Positions 52,527-61,508 of a stretch of 64,000 nucleotides of DNA are shown piece by piece (within the stretch, counting starts at the first letter, position 1; the number at the start of each line of letters is the position of its first letter). Below the pieces are notes generated by a model. The model did not search any database. It had not been told where the DNA came from and worked only from the letters and a program-made list of their open reading frames with translations. The stretch comes from Rhodococcoides kyotonense. Lineage in GTDB: Bacteria > Actinomycetota > Actinomycetes > Mycobacteriales > Mycobacteriaceae. The translations under genes and the position numbers were made by a program. Where the stretch lies: contig NZ_LVHI01000012.1 of NCBI RefSeq assembly GCF_001645385.1, positions 38,404-102,403 of the forward strand, given 5' to 3'.

Positions 52527-55500
52527 TGAAGTACTTGGCCTCCGGGTGGTGAAGCACGAATGCGTCGGTCGATTGTTCGGGATGCAGCTGCAGCTCTTCG
52601 GACAGCTTGACGCCGATTCGCTCCGGTTCGAGCAGGGCCGCAAGCTTGATGCGGTCCTCCAGATCGGGGCACGCGCCGTAGCCGAACGAGTAACGCGCAC
52701 CACGGTATTCGAGCTTGAAGAACCCTTCCGGGTTCGTCGGGTCGTCGGCCGCGACACTGGTCCCGCCTGCCAACTTCAGCTCCTCGCGGACGCGGCGGTG
52801 CCAGTACTCGGCGAGCGCTTCGGTGAGTTGCACTCCGATGCCGTGCACTTCGAGGTAGTCCCGGTACGAATCGGATGCGAACAGCTGATTCGCGAAGTCC
52901 GCGATCGGCTGGCCCATCGTCACGAGGTTCATCGGAAGCACGTCGACCTGACCTCGCTCGCGCGCCGATTCGCGTGACCGGACGAAGTCGGCGACACAGA
53001 GGAACCGGTCGCGCTGCTGGCGGGGGAACGAGAAGCGGAATCGCTCCGGTGCGTCGGGCTCGGGTTCGGTGAGCACGACGACGTCGTCGCCCTCGGAGAC
53101 CGCTGGGAAGTACCCGTACACGAGCGCCGCGTGCGCCAGGATGCCGTCGGTGCTGAGGCGGTCGAGCCAGTAGCGCAGGCGCGGTTTGCCTTCCGACTCG
53201 ACGAGATCCTCGTACGTCGCGCCCTCACCCTTGCGTGCGCCCCGCAGACCCCACTGGCCGAGGAACAGTGCCCGCTCGTCGAGCAGACCGGCGTACTCGG
53301 TCAGCGAGACACCCTTGACGATGCGCGTGCCCCAGAACGGCGGCACCGGCACCTCGATGTCGGCCGCGACGTCGGAACGATCCGGCACGACGACGGGAGT
53401 CTCGGCCGCCTTACGCTGCTCGGCGATTCGACGCGACCGCTCGTGGCGCGCCTTGCGCTCCTCGGCTTTCGCCTTGGCCTCCAACGCTTCCGGACTGTCG
53501 GGCGCAGGGCCCCCACCGCGCTTCGTGGTCATGATGGTGTCCATCAGGCGCAGACCCTCGAACGCATCGCGTGCGTAGTGGACCTCGCCCTCGTACACGT
53601 CCTGAAGATCGTTCTCCACGTAGGACCGCGTCAATGCCGCGCCGCCCAGCAGCACCGGGAACTGCTCGGCGACTCCCTTGTTGTTGAGTTCGATCAGGTT
53701 GTCCTTCATGACGACCGTCGACTTCACGAGCAGACCGGACATGCCGATGACGTCGGCACGCTTGTCGAGCGCAGCTTCGAGGATGGTCGAAATCGGTTGC
53801 TTGATACCGAGATTGACGACCTCGTAACCGTTGTTGCTCAAGATGATGTCGACGAGGTTCTTGCCGATGTCGTGCACGTCGCCCTTGACGGTGCCGAGCA
53901 CGATGCGACCCTTGCCGTCGTCGTCCGTCGCCTCCATGTGCGGTTCGAGGTACGCCACGGCAGCTTTCATGACCTCGGCCGAGGCGAGCACGAACGGCAG
54001 CTGCATCTGACCGGAGCCGAACAGTTCGCCGACGGTCTTCATGCCGGACAGCAACGTCTCGTTGATGATCTCGAGCGGCGGCTTCTCGGTCATCGCAGCA
54101 TCGAGATCGGCGTCGAGTCCGGCGCGTTCGCCGTCGACGATGCGACGTTCGAGGCGCTCGAACAACGGCAGGCGTGCCAGTTCCTCGGCGCGAGACTCGC
54201 GGGCGGACGCGGCCGACACCCCCTCGAACAGCTGCATGAGCTTCTGCAGCGGGTCGTAGTCGTCGGTGCGCCGGTCGTACACGAGATCGAGAGCCGTCTC
54301 GCGTTGCTCGTCCGGAATCTTGTTCATGGGCAGAATCTTCGACGCGTGCACGATGGCCGTGTCGAGGCCCGCTTCGGTGCACTCGTGCAGGAAGACCGAG
54401 TTGAGCACCTGCCGCGCAGCAGGATTCAGGCCGAACGAGATGTTCGACAGACCCAGCGTGGTGTGCACGTTCGGATACTTCGCCTTGAGCTGCCGAATGG
54501 CTTCGATGGTCTCGATGCCGTCGCGTCGGACCTCTTCCTGGCCGGTCGAGATGGGGAACGTCAGCGTGTCGACGATGATGTCCTCGTGGCTCAGACCCCA
54601 GTTGGTCGTGATGTCCTCGATCAGTCGGTCGGCGACGCGCACCTTCCACTCGGCGGTACGAGCCTGGCCCTCCTCGTCGATGGTCAGCGCGACGACAGCG
54701 GCACCGTGTTCCTTCACCAGCGTCATGATCTTGTGGAAGCGCGAGTCGGGACCGTCACCGTCCTCGTAGTTCACCGAGTTGACCGCGCTGCGCCCACCCA
54801 GATGCTCCAAGCCTGCCTGCAGCACCGCGGGCTCGGTCGAGTCGAGCATGATCGGCAGCGTGGACGCCGTCGCGAGACGTGACGCGAGCGCGGCCATGTC
54901 GGCGGCGCCGTCGCGGCCGACGTAGTCGACGTTGAGGTCGAGCATGTGGGCGCCGTCGCGGGTCTGATCCTTGGCGATGTCGAGGCACTTCTCGTAGTCC
55001 TCGGCGATCATCGCCTCACGGAAGGCCTTGGATCCGTTGGAGTTGGTGCGCTCGCCGATCATCAGGATGCTGGCGTCCTGTTCGAACGGAACGGCCGTGT
55101 ACAGCGACGACACACCGGGCTCCGGGGCGGGCACGCGGTCGGCCTTGGTCACACCGTGCACGAGGTCTGCGACCTGACGAATGTGCTCGGGCGTCGTACC
55201 GCAGCAGCCGCCGACGAGCGACAGGCCGTACTCGCTGACGAACGAACCGAGAGCCGTCGCCAGCTCAGGTGCCGTCAGCGGGTATTCGGCGCCGTTCGCG
55301 CCCAGCGTCGGCAGGCCGGCGTTCGGCATGACCGACACGGGAAGCGTCGAGTGCTTCGACAGGTGACGCAGGTGCTCGCTCATCTCGGCGGGACCCGTCG
55401 CACAGTTGAGACCGATCATGTCGATGCCGAGCGGCTCCAACGCGGTCAACGCTGCGCCGATCTCGCTGCCGACCAGCATCGCTCCGGTGGTCTCGACCGT

Positions 55501-56088
55501 GACGTGGGTGATGATCGGGATACGGACGCCGAGCTTGTCCATCGCGTTCTGGCTGCCGATGATGGCCGCCTTGACCTGGAGCAGATCCTGGCAGGTCTCC
55601 ACCAGGATCGCGTCGGCGCCTCCGTCGATCATGCCGAGCGCTGCCTCGGTGTACGCGTCGCGGAGCGAGGCGAACGGCGCGTGACCCAGGGTGGGCAGCT
55701 TCGTGCCCGGACCCATGGATCCGAGGACGAACCGGTCCATGCCGTCGCGTCCCTTGCCCATCTCGTCGGCGGTCTCACGGGCGAGACGGGTGCCCTTCTC
55801 GGCGAGGTCGCGGATGCGGTCGGCGATGTCGTAGTCGGCGAGGTTCGGCAGATTGCAGCCGAACGTGTTGGTCTCCACCGCGTCGGCACCTGCCGCGAAG
55901 TACGCCCGGTGGATTTCGCGCAACACGTCCGGGCGGGTCTCGTTCAGGATCTCGTTGCAGCCTTCGAGACCCAGGAAATCGTCGAGCGTCAGATTCGCGT
56001 CCTGCAACATCGTTCCCATAGCGCCGTCGCCGATCACAACGCGAGAACGAATCGCATCCAGCAGGCCGGTTCTATGTAGCGCAGGCAT
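52519..56088 (-). CDS. metH: Cobalamin-dependent methionine synthase
   Basis: A 1189-residue four-module enzyme that transfers the methyl group of methyl-tetrahydrofolate to homocysteine through cobalamin. Module 1 (about 1-330) is the zinc homocysteine domain with NCATGPAEMSEHL and GGCCGTTPEHI. Module 2 (350-640) binds folate (ERTNSNGSKAFREAM; LNVDYVGRDG). Module 3 (650-880) binds cobalamin through DVHDIGKN near 735. Module 4 is the reactivation domain with SAM. No riboswitch precedes it. TAGGG lies just before ATG 56088. Confidence 0.97.
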   Translation of the reverse strand: MPALHRTGLLDAIRSRVVIGDGAMGTMLQDANLTLDDFLGLEGCNEILNETRPDVLREIHRAYFAAGADAVETNTFGCNLPNLADYDIADRIRDLAEKGTRLARETADEMGKGRDGMDRFVLGSMGPGTKLPTLGHAPFASLRDAYTEAALGMIDGGADAILVETCQDLLQVKAAIIGSQNAMDKLGVRIPIITHVTVETTGAMLVGSEIGAALTALEPLGIDMIGLNCATGPAEMSEHLRHLSKHSTLPVSVMPNAGLPTLGANGAEYPLTAPELATALGSFVSEYGLSLVGGCCGTTPEHIRQVADLVHGVTKADRVPAPEPGVSSLYTAVPFEQDASILMIGERTNSNGSKAFREAMIAEDYEKCLDIAKDQTRDGAHMLDLNVDYVGRDGAADMAALASRLATASTLPIMLDSTEPAVLQAGLEHLGGRSAVNSVNYEDGDGPDSRFHKIMTLVKEHGAAVVALTIDEEGQARTAEWKVRVADRLIEDITTNWGLSHEDIIVDTLTFPISTGQEEVRRDGIETIEAIRQLKAKYPNVHTTLGLSNISFGLNPAARQVLNSVFLHECTEAGLDTAIVHASKILPMNKIPDEQRETALDLVYDRRTDDYDPLQKLMQLFEGVSAASARESRAEELARLPLFERLERRIVDGERAGLDADLDAAMTEKPPLEIINETLLSGMKTVGELFGSGQMQLPFVLASAEVMKAAVAYLEPHMEATDDDGKGRIVLGTVKGDVHDIGKNLVDIILSNNGYEVVNLGIKQPISTILEAALDKRADVIGMSGLLVKSTVVMKDNLIELNNKGVAEQFPVLLGGAALTRSYVENDLQDVYEGEVHYARDAFEGLRLMDTIMTTKRGGGPAPDSPEALEAKAKAEERKARHERSRRIAEQRKAAETPVVVPDRSDVAADIEVPVPPFWGTRIVKGVSLTEYAGLLDERALFLGQWGLRGARKGEGATYEDLVESEGKPRLRYWLDRLSTDGILAHAALVYGYFPAVSEGDDVVVLTEPEPDAPERFRFSFPRQQRDRFLCVADFVRSRESARERGQVDVLPMNLVTMGQPIADFANQLFASDSYRDYLEVHGIGVQLTEALAEYWHRRVREELKLAGGTSVAADDPTNPEGFFKLEYRGARYSFGYGACPDLEDRIKLAALLEPERIGVKLSEELQLHPEQSTDAFVLHHPEAKYFNV

Positions 56089-56140
56089 CCCTACAGAGTA
56101 GAGGGCAAGGCGCCGCGGCCACGACAGCGCTGCCTGGTCG

Positions 56141-56146
56141 TAGTCT
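56141..56146 (+). promoter_or_regulatory. -10 box of the leaderless PAC2 gene
   Basis: TAGTCT ends six bases before GTG 56153. The sequence TAGTCTGTCGTGGTGAGT closely resembles the one before the RecB-like gene. Confidence 0.5.
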
Positions 56147-56152
56147 GTCGTG

Positions 56153-57184
56153 GTGAGTCCCCGAAACCGCGACGGCAACTTTCCCGCCGACAACGACGAC
56201 AACATCGACGCAGAGCGCGACAAATCGGACAGCGCAGCCGAAACGCTACTGGATGCGGTCTCCACCGCTGTGTCGAACGCAACACCGTTTTCGCCGGTTT
56301 CCGAGCTCGTCGACGACGACGAGATGCCGCTGCCGACGCTGCGCGACCCGATTCTGGTGGCTGCGTTCGAAGGCTGGAACGACGCGGGCGACGCCGCGAG
56401 CGGTGCCGTCGAACACCTGGAACTGATCTGGGACGCGAGTCCGCTCGCGGAGCTCGACTCCGAGGATTACTACGACTACCAGGTCAACCGACCGACCATC
56501 AGGCAGGTCGACGGCGTCACCCGCGAGATCCAGTGGCCGTCGACGCGTCTGTCGGTGTGTTCTCCCCCCGGAAGCGCCCGCGACATCGTTCTGCTGCGCG
56601 GTATCGAGCCGAACATGCGGTGGCGTAGCTTCTGCGACGACCTGTTGGAGTTCATCGAGCAGCTCGGCGTCGACACCGTCGTCATCCTCGGCGCGCTCCT
56701 GGCCGACACGCCGCACACCCGCCCTGTTCCCGTCACCGGAAGCGCGCACAGCGTGGAGGCGGCCGAACGGTTCAATCTCGAACAGACCCGCTACGAAGGT
56801 CCGACCGGCATCACCGGAGTTCTGCAGGACGAGTGCGTCAAGGCAGGCGTACCCGCCGTGTCGTTCTGGGCCGCGGTTCCCCACTACGTCTCGCAGCCGC
56901 CCAACCCGAAGGCAACGGTTGCGTTGCTCCAGCGTGTCGAGGAAGTACTCGACATCGAGGTGCCGCTCGGCGAGCTCCCCACCCAGGCAGAGGATTGGGA
57001 GGAAGCCGTCACCGAGATGACGAAGGAGGACGAGGAGATCAGCGAGTACGTCCGCAGCCTCGAGGAGCGCGGCGACGCCGAGGTCGACATCACCGACGCC
57101 ATCTCCAAGATCGACGGTGACGCCATCGCCGCCGAGTTCGAACGCTATCTCCGTCGGCGGGGTCCCGGCAGCTTCGGTCTGTGA
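56153..57184 (+). CDS. PAC2 family protein (proteasome assembly chaperone 2-like)
   Basis: A 343-residue protein of the PAC2 fold. The N-terminal 55 residues are acidic and disordered; then come ILVAAFEGWNDAGDAASGAVEHL, EPNMRWRSFCDDLLEFI, ILGALLADTPHTRPVPVTG and PTGITGVLQDECVKAGVPAVSFWAAVPHYV. The tail is a charged helix. Archaeal and eukaryotic relatives help assemble proteasomes, but in actinobacteria the role is not proven. GTG 56153 is chosen over GTG 56150 from the promoter spacing. The stop overlaps the MFS gene (GTGA). Confidence 0.9.
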   Translation: MSPRNRDGNFPADNDDNIDAERDKSDSAAETLLDAVSTAVSNATPFSPVSELVDDDEMPLPTLRDPILVAAFEGWNDAGDAASGAVEHLELIWDASPLAELDSEDYYDYQVNRPTIRQVDGVTREIQWPSTRLSVCSPPGSARDIVLLRGIEPNMRWRSFCDDLLEFIEQLGVDTVVILGALLADTPHTRPVPVTGSAHSVEAAERFNLEQTRYEGPTGITGVLQDECVKAGVPAVSFWAAVPHYVSQPPNPKATVALLQRVEEVLDIEVPLGELPTQAEDWEEAVTEMTKEDEEISEYVRSLEERGDAEVDITDAISKIDGDAIAAEFERYLRRRGPGSFGL

Positions 57185-58365
57185 CGGGTACTCGACCCCA
57201 GGACAGACCTCGATCCGAACGTCTTCGCGTCGCTGCGCTGTACTCGGGAGGCTTTCTCGGCCCGTTCGGCGGCGCACTGGTCGCGTCGATGCTTCCCGAG
57301 ATGGGTGACTCGCTCGGTGTCTCCACCGGGTCCGCGTCGTCGTCGTTGACGGCGTATCTGCTGCCGTTCGCGCTGACGATGCTCGTGTCGGGCACGCTCG
57401 GCGCCAGGTGGGGACGCCTGCGCACGGTCCGGATCGCCTACGGCGTGTACACACTCGCGTCCATCGTCTGCGCGCTGGCGCCGACGCTCCAGATTCTGCT
57501 CGCGGCGCGAGTGGTGCAGGGATGCGGAAACGCGTTCACGACGCCTCTGCTGCTCGCAACCCTCGCGGCGGCGACCCCTCGTGAACGTCTCGGCCGAGTT
57601 CTCGGGACGTTCGGCGCGCTGCAGGCGGCAGGGCAGACGAGTGCGCCGCTCGTCGGTGGGGTGGCTGCACAGTTCGACTGGCGCTACGCGTTCGTCGTGC
57701 TGGCGGTGGTGTCGGCGGTTCTCGGTCTCGTCGGCCTGCCGCGCACGGATGACGCGACGTCGGCAGCGCCGCGCGAACGGCTCCGCGACGCACTGCGCCC
57801 GCATGTGGTGCGTATCGGGTTGGTCGCGCTGCTCGGGTGGGGCGCGCTGGGTGGGCTGAACTTCATGCTCGCGTATCGCGCCGAGGACGTGTTCGGCTTG
57901 AATGCGCCCCAGCGCGGTGTGCTGCTCACCGTCTTCGGGCTGACCGGCATCCTGACGGCGCGGGCGGTCGGTCGGTTGATCGACCGTCTCGGCTCGGGCC
58001 GAACCGTCGTCATCGGCGCTGTCGCGGGTGCTGCTCTCGTCGCCGTAGCCGGAACAGCTCCGGCGCTGTGGGCCGTCGGAGTCGCGTGGGCACTGGCGGG
58101 CGTGGCATCGCAATTCGTGCTCGTCGGCGTGAACGCCGCAGTACTCGGCGGTGGGGCGAATCGGGGCGGCGCGGTATCGGTGGTTCAGGCCTTCCGCTTC
58201 TCGGGCGCCGCCCTCGCGCCACTCGCACTGACGCCGCTCTACCTCGTACACCCTGCAGCCGGATTCCTGGTCCCCGCACTTCTTCTCGCGGTGGTGGCGC
58301 CGATTGCGATGCCACGGGCCGCGCCCCCTGACAGGGGGTCCACGCCGGCTGTGAGTTCTTCCTGA
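57181..58365 (+). CDS. MFS transporter, drug-efflux-like
   Basis: A 394-residue, 12-helix major-facilitator protein. Motif A is seen as GTLGARWGRLRTVRIAYG after helix 2, and motif C-like glycine/proline-rich sequence GALQAAGQTSAPLVGG is in helix 5, typical of proton-driven exporters. The substrate is unknown. GTG 57181 overlaps the PAC2 stop by 4 bp, so they share a message. Confidence 0.88.
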   Translation: MTGTRPQDRPRSERLRVAALYSGGFLGPFGGALVASMLPEMGDSLGVSTGSASSSLTAYLLPFALTMLVSGTLGARWGRLRTVRIAYGVYTLASIVCALAPTLQILLAARVVQGCGNAFTTPLLLATLAAATPRERLGRVLGTFGALQAAGQTSAPLVGGVAAQFDWRYAFVVLAVVSAVLGLVGLPRTDDATSAAPRERLRDALRPHVVRIGLVALLGWGALGGLNFMLAYRAEDVFGLNAPQRGVLLTVFGLTGILTARAVGRLIDRLGSGRTVVIGAVAGAALVAVAGTAPALWAVGVAWALAGVASQFVLVGVNAAVLGGGANRGGAVSVVQAFRFSGAALAPLALTPLYLVHPAAGFLVPALLLAVVAPIAMPRAAPPDRGSTPAVSSS

Positions 58366-58383
58366 GTCGACGCCCGGCCAGCT

Positions 58384-58483
58384 ACCTGCGCGGGAAGGAG
58401 CGATCGGACGTCTCGCTTGTCCGCGCAGGTTCCAGCCAGCGCGCACGTTGCAACCCGCGCAGCTGCTGCAACCTGCGCGGACA
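58384..58483. repeat. Cluster of CCGCGCAGGT inverted and direct repeats upstream of jetA
   Basis: The core CCGCGCAGGT (or its complement ACCTGCGCGG) occurs at 58384-58393, 58421-58430 and 58471-58480. TGTCCGCGCAGGTT (58418-58431) and AACCTGCGCGGACA (58470-58483) are a perfect 14-bp inverted pair. TGCAACCYGCGC occurs twice, exactly 18 bp apart (58449, 58467). Could be a regulator site array for the jet operon or a terminator for the MFS gene. Confidence 0.6.
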
Positions 58484-58593
58484 TGACGTCCGCTGCGAAA
58501 TTCCCGCGAATCCGTCGACGGGTGGGAGTCGCCTCGGCAGCTGATTGCACGAGAACGAACGTCACGTGTTTTCGCTCCCACACGCGCACCCCC

Positions 58594-58599
58594 TACCCT
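58594..58599 (+). promoter_or_regulatory. -10 box of leaderless jetA
   Basis: TACCCT ends six bases before GTG 58606; a weak -35-like TTCGCT lies 17 bases further upstream. There is no ribosome site. Confidence 0.5.
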
Positions 58600-58605
58600 G
58601 TTCCA

Positions 58606-60132
58606 GTGAGCGATTCGGGTGACGACAACGCACGTGCGATGGGCGCGGCGACGTTTCTGCAGGAAGATCGCCTCAAACTGTTCGCGTTCACCGTGGCAGA
58701 GAAGCGGCACGAGTACCTCTGGGTGCTGCGCGCGTTCGACATCGCCCGTGCCAACTACGTCGTTCTCCTGCACGCCGCCGACATCGCCGACACCCTGGCC
58801 AGGAATGCGCCGGACGATGCGCAGCTGCGCGCGTCGGAAATCGGGCCGTTGCTCGAACAGCTGCATTCCTGGGAGCTCCTCGAACGCAGCTACGACGGCT
58901 CACGCGCCGCGACGCTCGCCGAGTACCGCAACCGCCACTTCGTCTATCAGTTCAGTCAGGCCGGCTACAAGGCGTTCCGTGCCGTCGAGGACGTGCTGGG
59001 CGCCCGCCTGGACGACGCGTCGCTCTCGCGGCTCGTGCTCCCCGAACTCCTGGCCGACATGCACGAACTCGCCGACGCGAACCGTCAGGCCGACGGCGAC
59101 CTGATCTACCGCAAACTGTCACGGCTCGACTCGACTCTGTCGGAGATGGCGACGCGTGCCGCCCACTTCTACCTCGTGCTCGGTGACCTGGTGCGCACCA
59201 CCGAGATCACTCCCGAGTCGTTTCTCGTGCACAAGGACGCGCTGCTGACGCACATGCGTGAGTTCAGCTCGGACCTGACGCGCTACGCGCCCAAGTTGGC
59301 CGAGGCGATCGGCGTCGTCGAGGCCACCGGCATCGACGCGTTGATCGACCGTGCTGCGGTCAGCGACGAGCGAGTGTTCCTGACGGTCGACGAACGCCGC
59401 GCCGACTGGCGTGCCCGGTGGTCCGGCCTGTCGCACTGGTTCGTCGCGGCGGAATCCCAGCTCAGCGAATCCGAACGACTGCGCGAAGGCACGATGAGCG
59501 CCATCGCGGCAGTTCTGTCGCTTCTGCGCCGCGTCACCGAGACGCGGAAGGGCGGCGTCAGCCGCGAGAGCCAGCTACGTCACCTTGCCGGGTGGTTCGC
59601 CAACAGTCCGACCGAGGACAGCGCGCACGCGCTGTTCCATGCGGTGTTCGGGCTCGGACGCCCCCGACACCTGTCGATGGTGCATCCCGATGCGGACATC
59701 ATCCCGACGTCGCGAAGCTGGTGGGATGCTCCCCCCGTCGAGATCTCCCGGACGCTCGCCGAAACCGGCAGGACGCCGTCGCCCGGTGTCCCCGGCCGGT
59801 TGCAACGCAACGACGGCAGTATTCGACGCCTCCGCGAGCGCCAACTGGAAGCCCAGCGCTCACGCAGCGTCGCGGCGCAGTCGCTGGCGACGGCAGGTGT
59901 CTTCGAACGCACCCTCGACGAGGAGGAAACCGAGGTCTTGTTGAGCTTGCTCAATGCCGCCCTGACCGCACGCGTGAAGGTCAGCGGTCGAACGTCGGGA
60001 TCCACGAGGTCCGACAGCGGCGTCAAGCTGACGCTGAGCGACAGCCCGACGTCCACTGTCGTCCGAACAGCAAGGGGCAGACTGCATCTCGACCGACTCA
60101 CGCTCGACGTCGCAGAGGTGACGCGTCGATGA
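58606..60132 (+). CDS. jetA: Wadjet type II component JetA (DUF2397, TIGR02677)
   Basis: A 508-residue protein of the DUF2397 family, the kleisin-like subunit of Wadjet type II. Typical stretches are RLKLFAFTVAEKRHEYLWVLRAFD near residue 27, LLEQLHSWELLERSYDGSRAATLAEYRNRHFVYQFSQAGY, and helical segments with VTETRKGGVSRESQLRHLAGWF. The N-terminal part looks like winged helices, the middle is helical. Wadjet complexes recognise and cut closed circular plasmids. The GTG start follows a -10 box by six bases. The stop overlaps jetB by 4 bp. Confidence 0.9.
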   Translation: MSDSGDDNARAMGAATFLQEDRLKLFAFTVAEKRHEYLWVLRAFDIARANYVVLLHAADIADTLARNAPDDAQLRASEIGPLLEQLHSWELLERSYDGSRAATLAEYRNRHFVYQFSQAGYKAFRAVEDVLGARLDDASLSRLVLPELLADMHELADANRQADGDLIYRKLSRLDSTLSEMATRAAHFYLVLGDLVRTTEITPESFLVHKDALLTHMREFSSDLTRYAPKLAEAIGVVEATGIDALIDRAAVSDERVFLTVDERRADWRARWSGLSHWFVAAESQLSESERLREGTMSAIAAVLSLLRRVTETRKGGVSRESQLRHLAGWFANSPTEDSAHALFHAVFGLGRPRHLSMVHPDADIIPTSRSWWDAPPVEISRTLAETGRTPSPGVPGRLQRNDGSIRRLRERQLEAQRSRSVAAQSLATAGVFERTLDEEETEVLLSLLNAALTARVKVSGRTSGSTRSDSGVKLTLSDSPTSTVVRTARGRLHLDRLTLDVAEVTRR

Positions 60133-61508
60133 GGGCACGCGACATCCCCACTCTCGCACTCGATTCCTATCAGCGTGCAGCGCGGGTAGCGCTCGCCAAC
60201 CATCTCGTGACGACGACCTTTCCCGACCGGATCGCCCTCCCTCTGCTCCGACGCTGGGCGACCGAACTGCGCGAGGACCTGCTCGAACTCTTCGGGTATC
60301 GACTCGAGGTCACCGAAACCACCGCCCGGCTGTTTCCCGTGCTCGACGCGCTCGACCCGACTCAGCCGGCGCGCACGGCGTCGGATCGGGTGTTCGATCG
60401 GCGACGGTACGCGTACCTGGCGCTGGCGCTGGCAGCTCTCGGTCGAGCGGGAAACCAGATCACGTTGTCCGAATTGGCCGATCACGTTGCCGGAGAAGCA
60501 GCTCAGGTCGACGGCGTCGAACTGGCAACCGACCGCGCCTCGGACCGCGATGCGTTCGTCGACGCCGTGGGCTGGCTCGGTACTCGCGGCGCAATCTCGC
60601 TCGCAGACGGCGATGCAGGCGGTTGGGCGAACAACCCTGCATCCGGTGAGGCGCTCTACGACATCGAGCGGTCCGTCGTCGTCGCCATGTTCCGGCCCCC
60701 GCGTGCGATTCAGCACCTCCGATCGGTCACCGGCCTGCTGGCGGGGTCGGACGTCGTCACGATGGAGGACGACGACACCCCGGTCCGCTCCGATCCGAAG
60801 GAGACCATTCGACAGGTGCGACGGTTGCTGGTGGAACGGCCCGTCGTCTATTTCGACGACCTGGATCGTGACGAGCGTTCGGCGCTCGCAGCCGACCGGA
60901 CCGTCGCCGACGTCGAATTGCTCACCGGGTTGGTGTCCGAACGGCGCGCCGAGGGCGTCGCACTGATCGACACGTCAGGACGGTTGTCGGACATACGTTT
61001 TCCGAGTACCGGCACCATCGCCCAGGTCGCATTGCTGCTTGCGGGCGAGATGTCGGATCGGGTCGTCGATCCGGACGCCGACGAGTTGGCCACGCACACG
61101 ATGCCGGACGACTCGGATCTGATCGACCGCCTCGACGCCGCCATCCCCGGTGGCGGCATCTTCGACGATCTGGCCGAGTTCGGTTCCGCAACACTGGCTT
61201 CGAAGGACGACACGGAGGCCGCGACCTACCCGTTCCTCGAGAACAGCTGGCTCGCAAGCGTTGTCGCCGACCTGATCGAACGCTTCGGGAAGACGTTCGC
61301 CGCGCAATGGCAGGCGGACCCCGATGGACTGCGCGAACGCGCGATCGCGATGCTCGACCGACTTCGCTTGGTGCGCAGCGTGTCCGGCGGAGTACTCGTG
61401 CTCCCCGCGATCGCCCGCTACCGCGACGTCATGGTCAACGTGCGCGAGCGCACGCCCCAGGACTCCCTTTTCGACAACTCGAACTCAGCAGAAACCGAGG
61501 CGCACTAG
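60129..61508 (+). CDS. jetB: Wadjet type II component JetB (DUF2398, TIGR02678)
   Basis: A 459-residue protein of the DUF2398 family, the KITE-like partner that binds the kleisin. It opens with YQRAARVALANHLVTTTFPD and LLRRWATELREDLLELFGYRLEVT, followed by RRRYAYLALALAALGRAGNQITLSELA, and has winged-helix character in the second half (TYPFLENSWLASVVADLIE; LRLVRSVSGGVLVLPAIARY). ATG 60129 overlaps the jetA stop (ATGA). The jetC start directly follows its stop. Confidence 0.9.
   Translation: MRARDIPTLALDSYQRAARVALANHLVTTTFPDRIALPLLRRWATELREDLLELFGYRLEVTETTARLFPVLDALDPTQPARTASDRVFDRRRYAYLALALAALGRAGNQITLSELADHVAGEAAQVDGVELATDRASDRDAFVDAVGWLGTRGAISLADGDAGGWANNPASGEALYDIERSVVVAMFRPPRAIQHLRSVTGLLAGSDVVTMEDDDTPVRSDPKETIRQVRRLLVERPVVYFDDLDRDERSALAADRTVADVELLTGLVSERRAEGVALIDTSGRLSDIRFPSTGTIAQVALLLAGEMSDRVVDPDADELATHTMPDDSDLIDRLDAAIPGGGIFDDLAEFGSATLASKDDTEAATYPFLENSWLASVVADLIERFGKTFAAQWQADPDGLRERAIAMLDRLRLVRSVSGGVLVLPAIARYRDVMVNVRERTPQDSLFDNSNSAETEAH

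Noticed and set aside
53131-54882. Long + strand open frame (583 codons)
   Set aside because: It is antisense to metH and has no recognisable domain.
56089-56152. Cobalamin riboswitch before metH
   Set aside because: The gap to the divergent PAC2 gene is only 64 bp and lacks the aptamer core and B12 box.
58322-58342. CCCCCT-gac-AGGGGG hairpin as MFS terminator
   Set aside because: It lies inside the coding region before the stop codon, and is short; it may be chance in GC-rich DNA.
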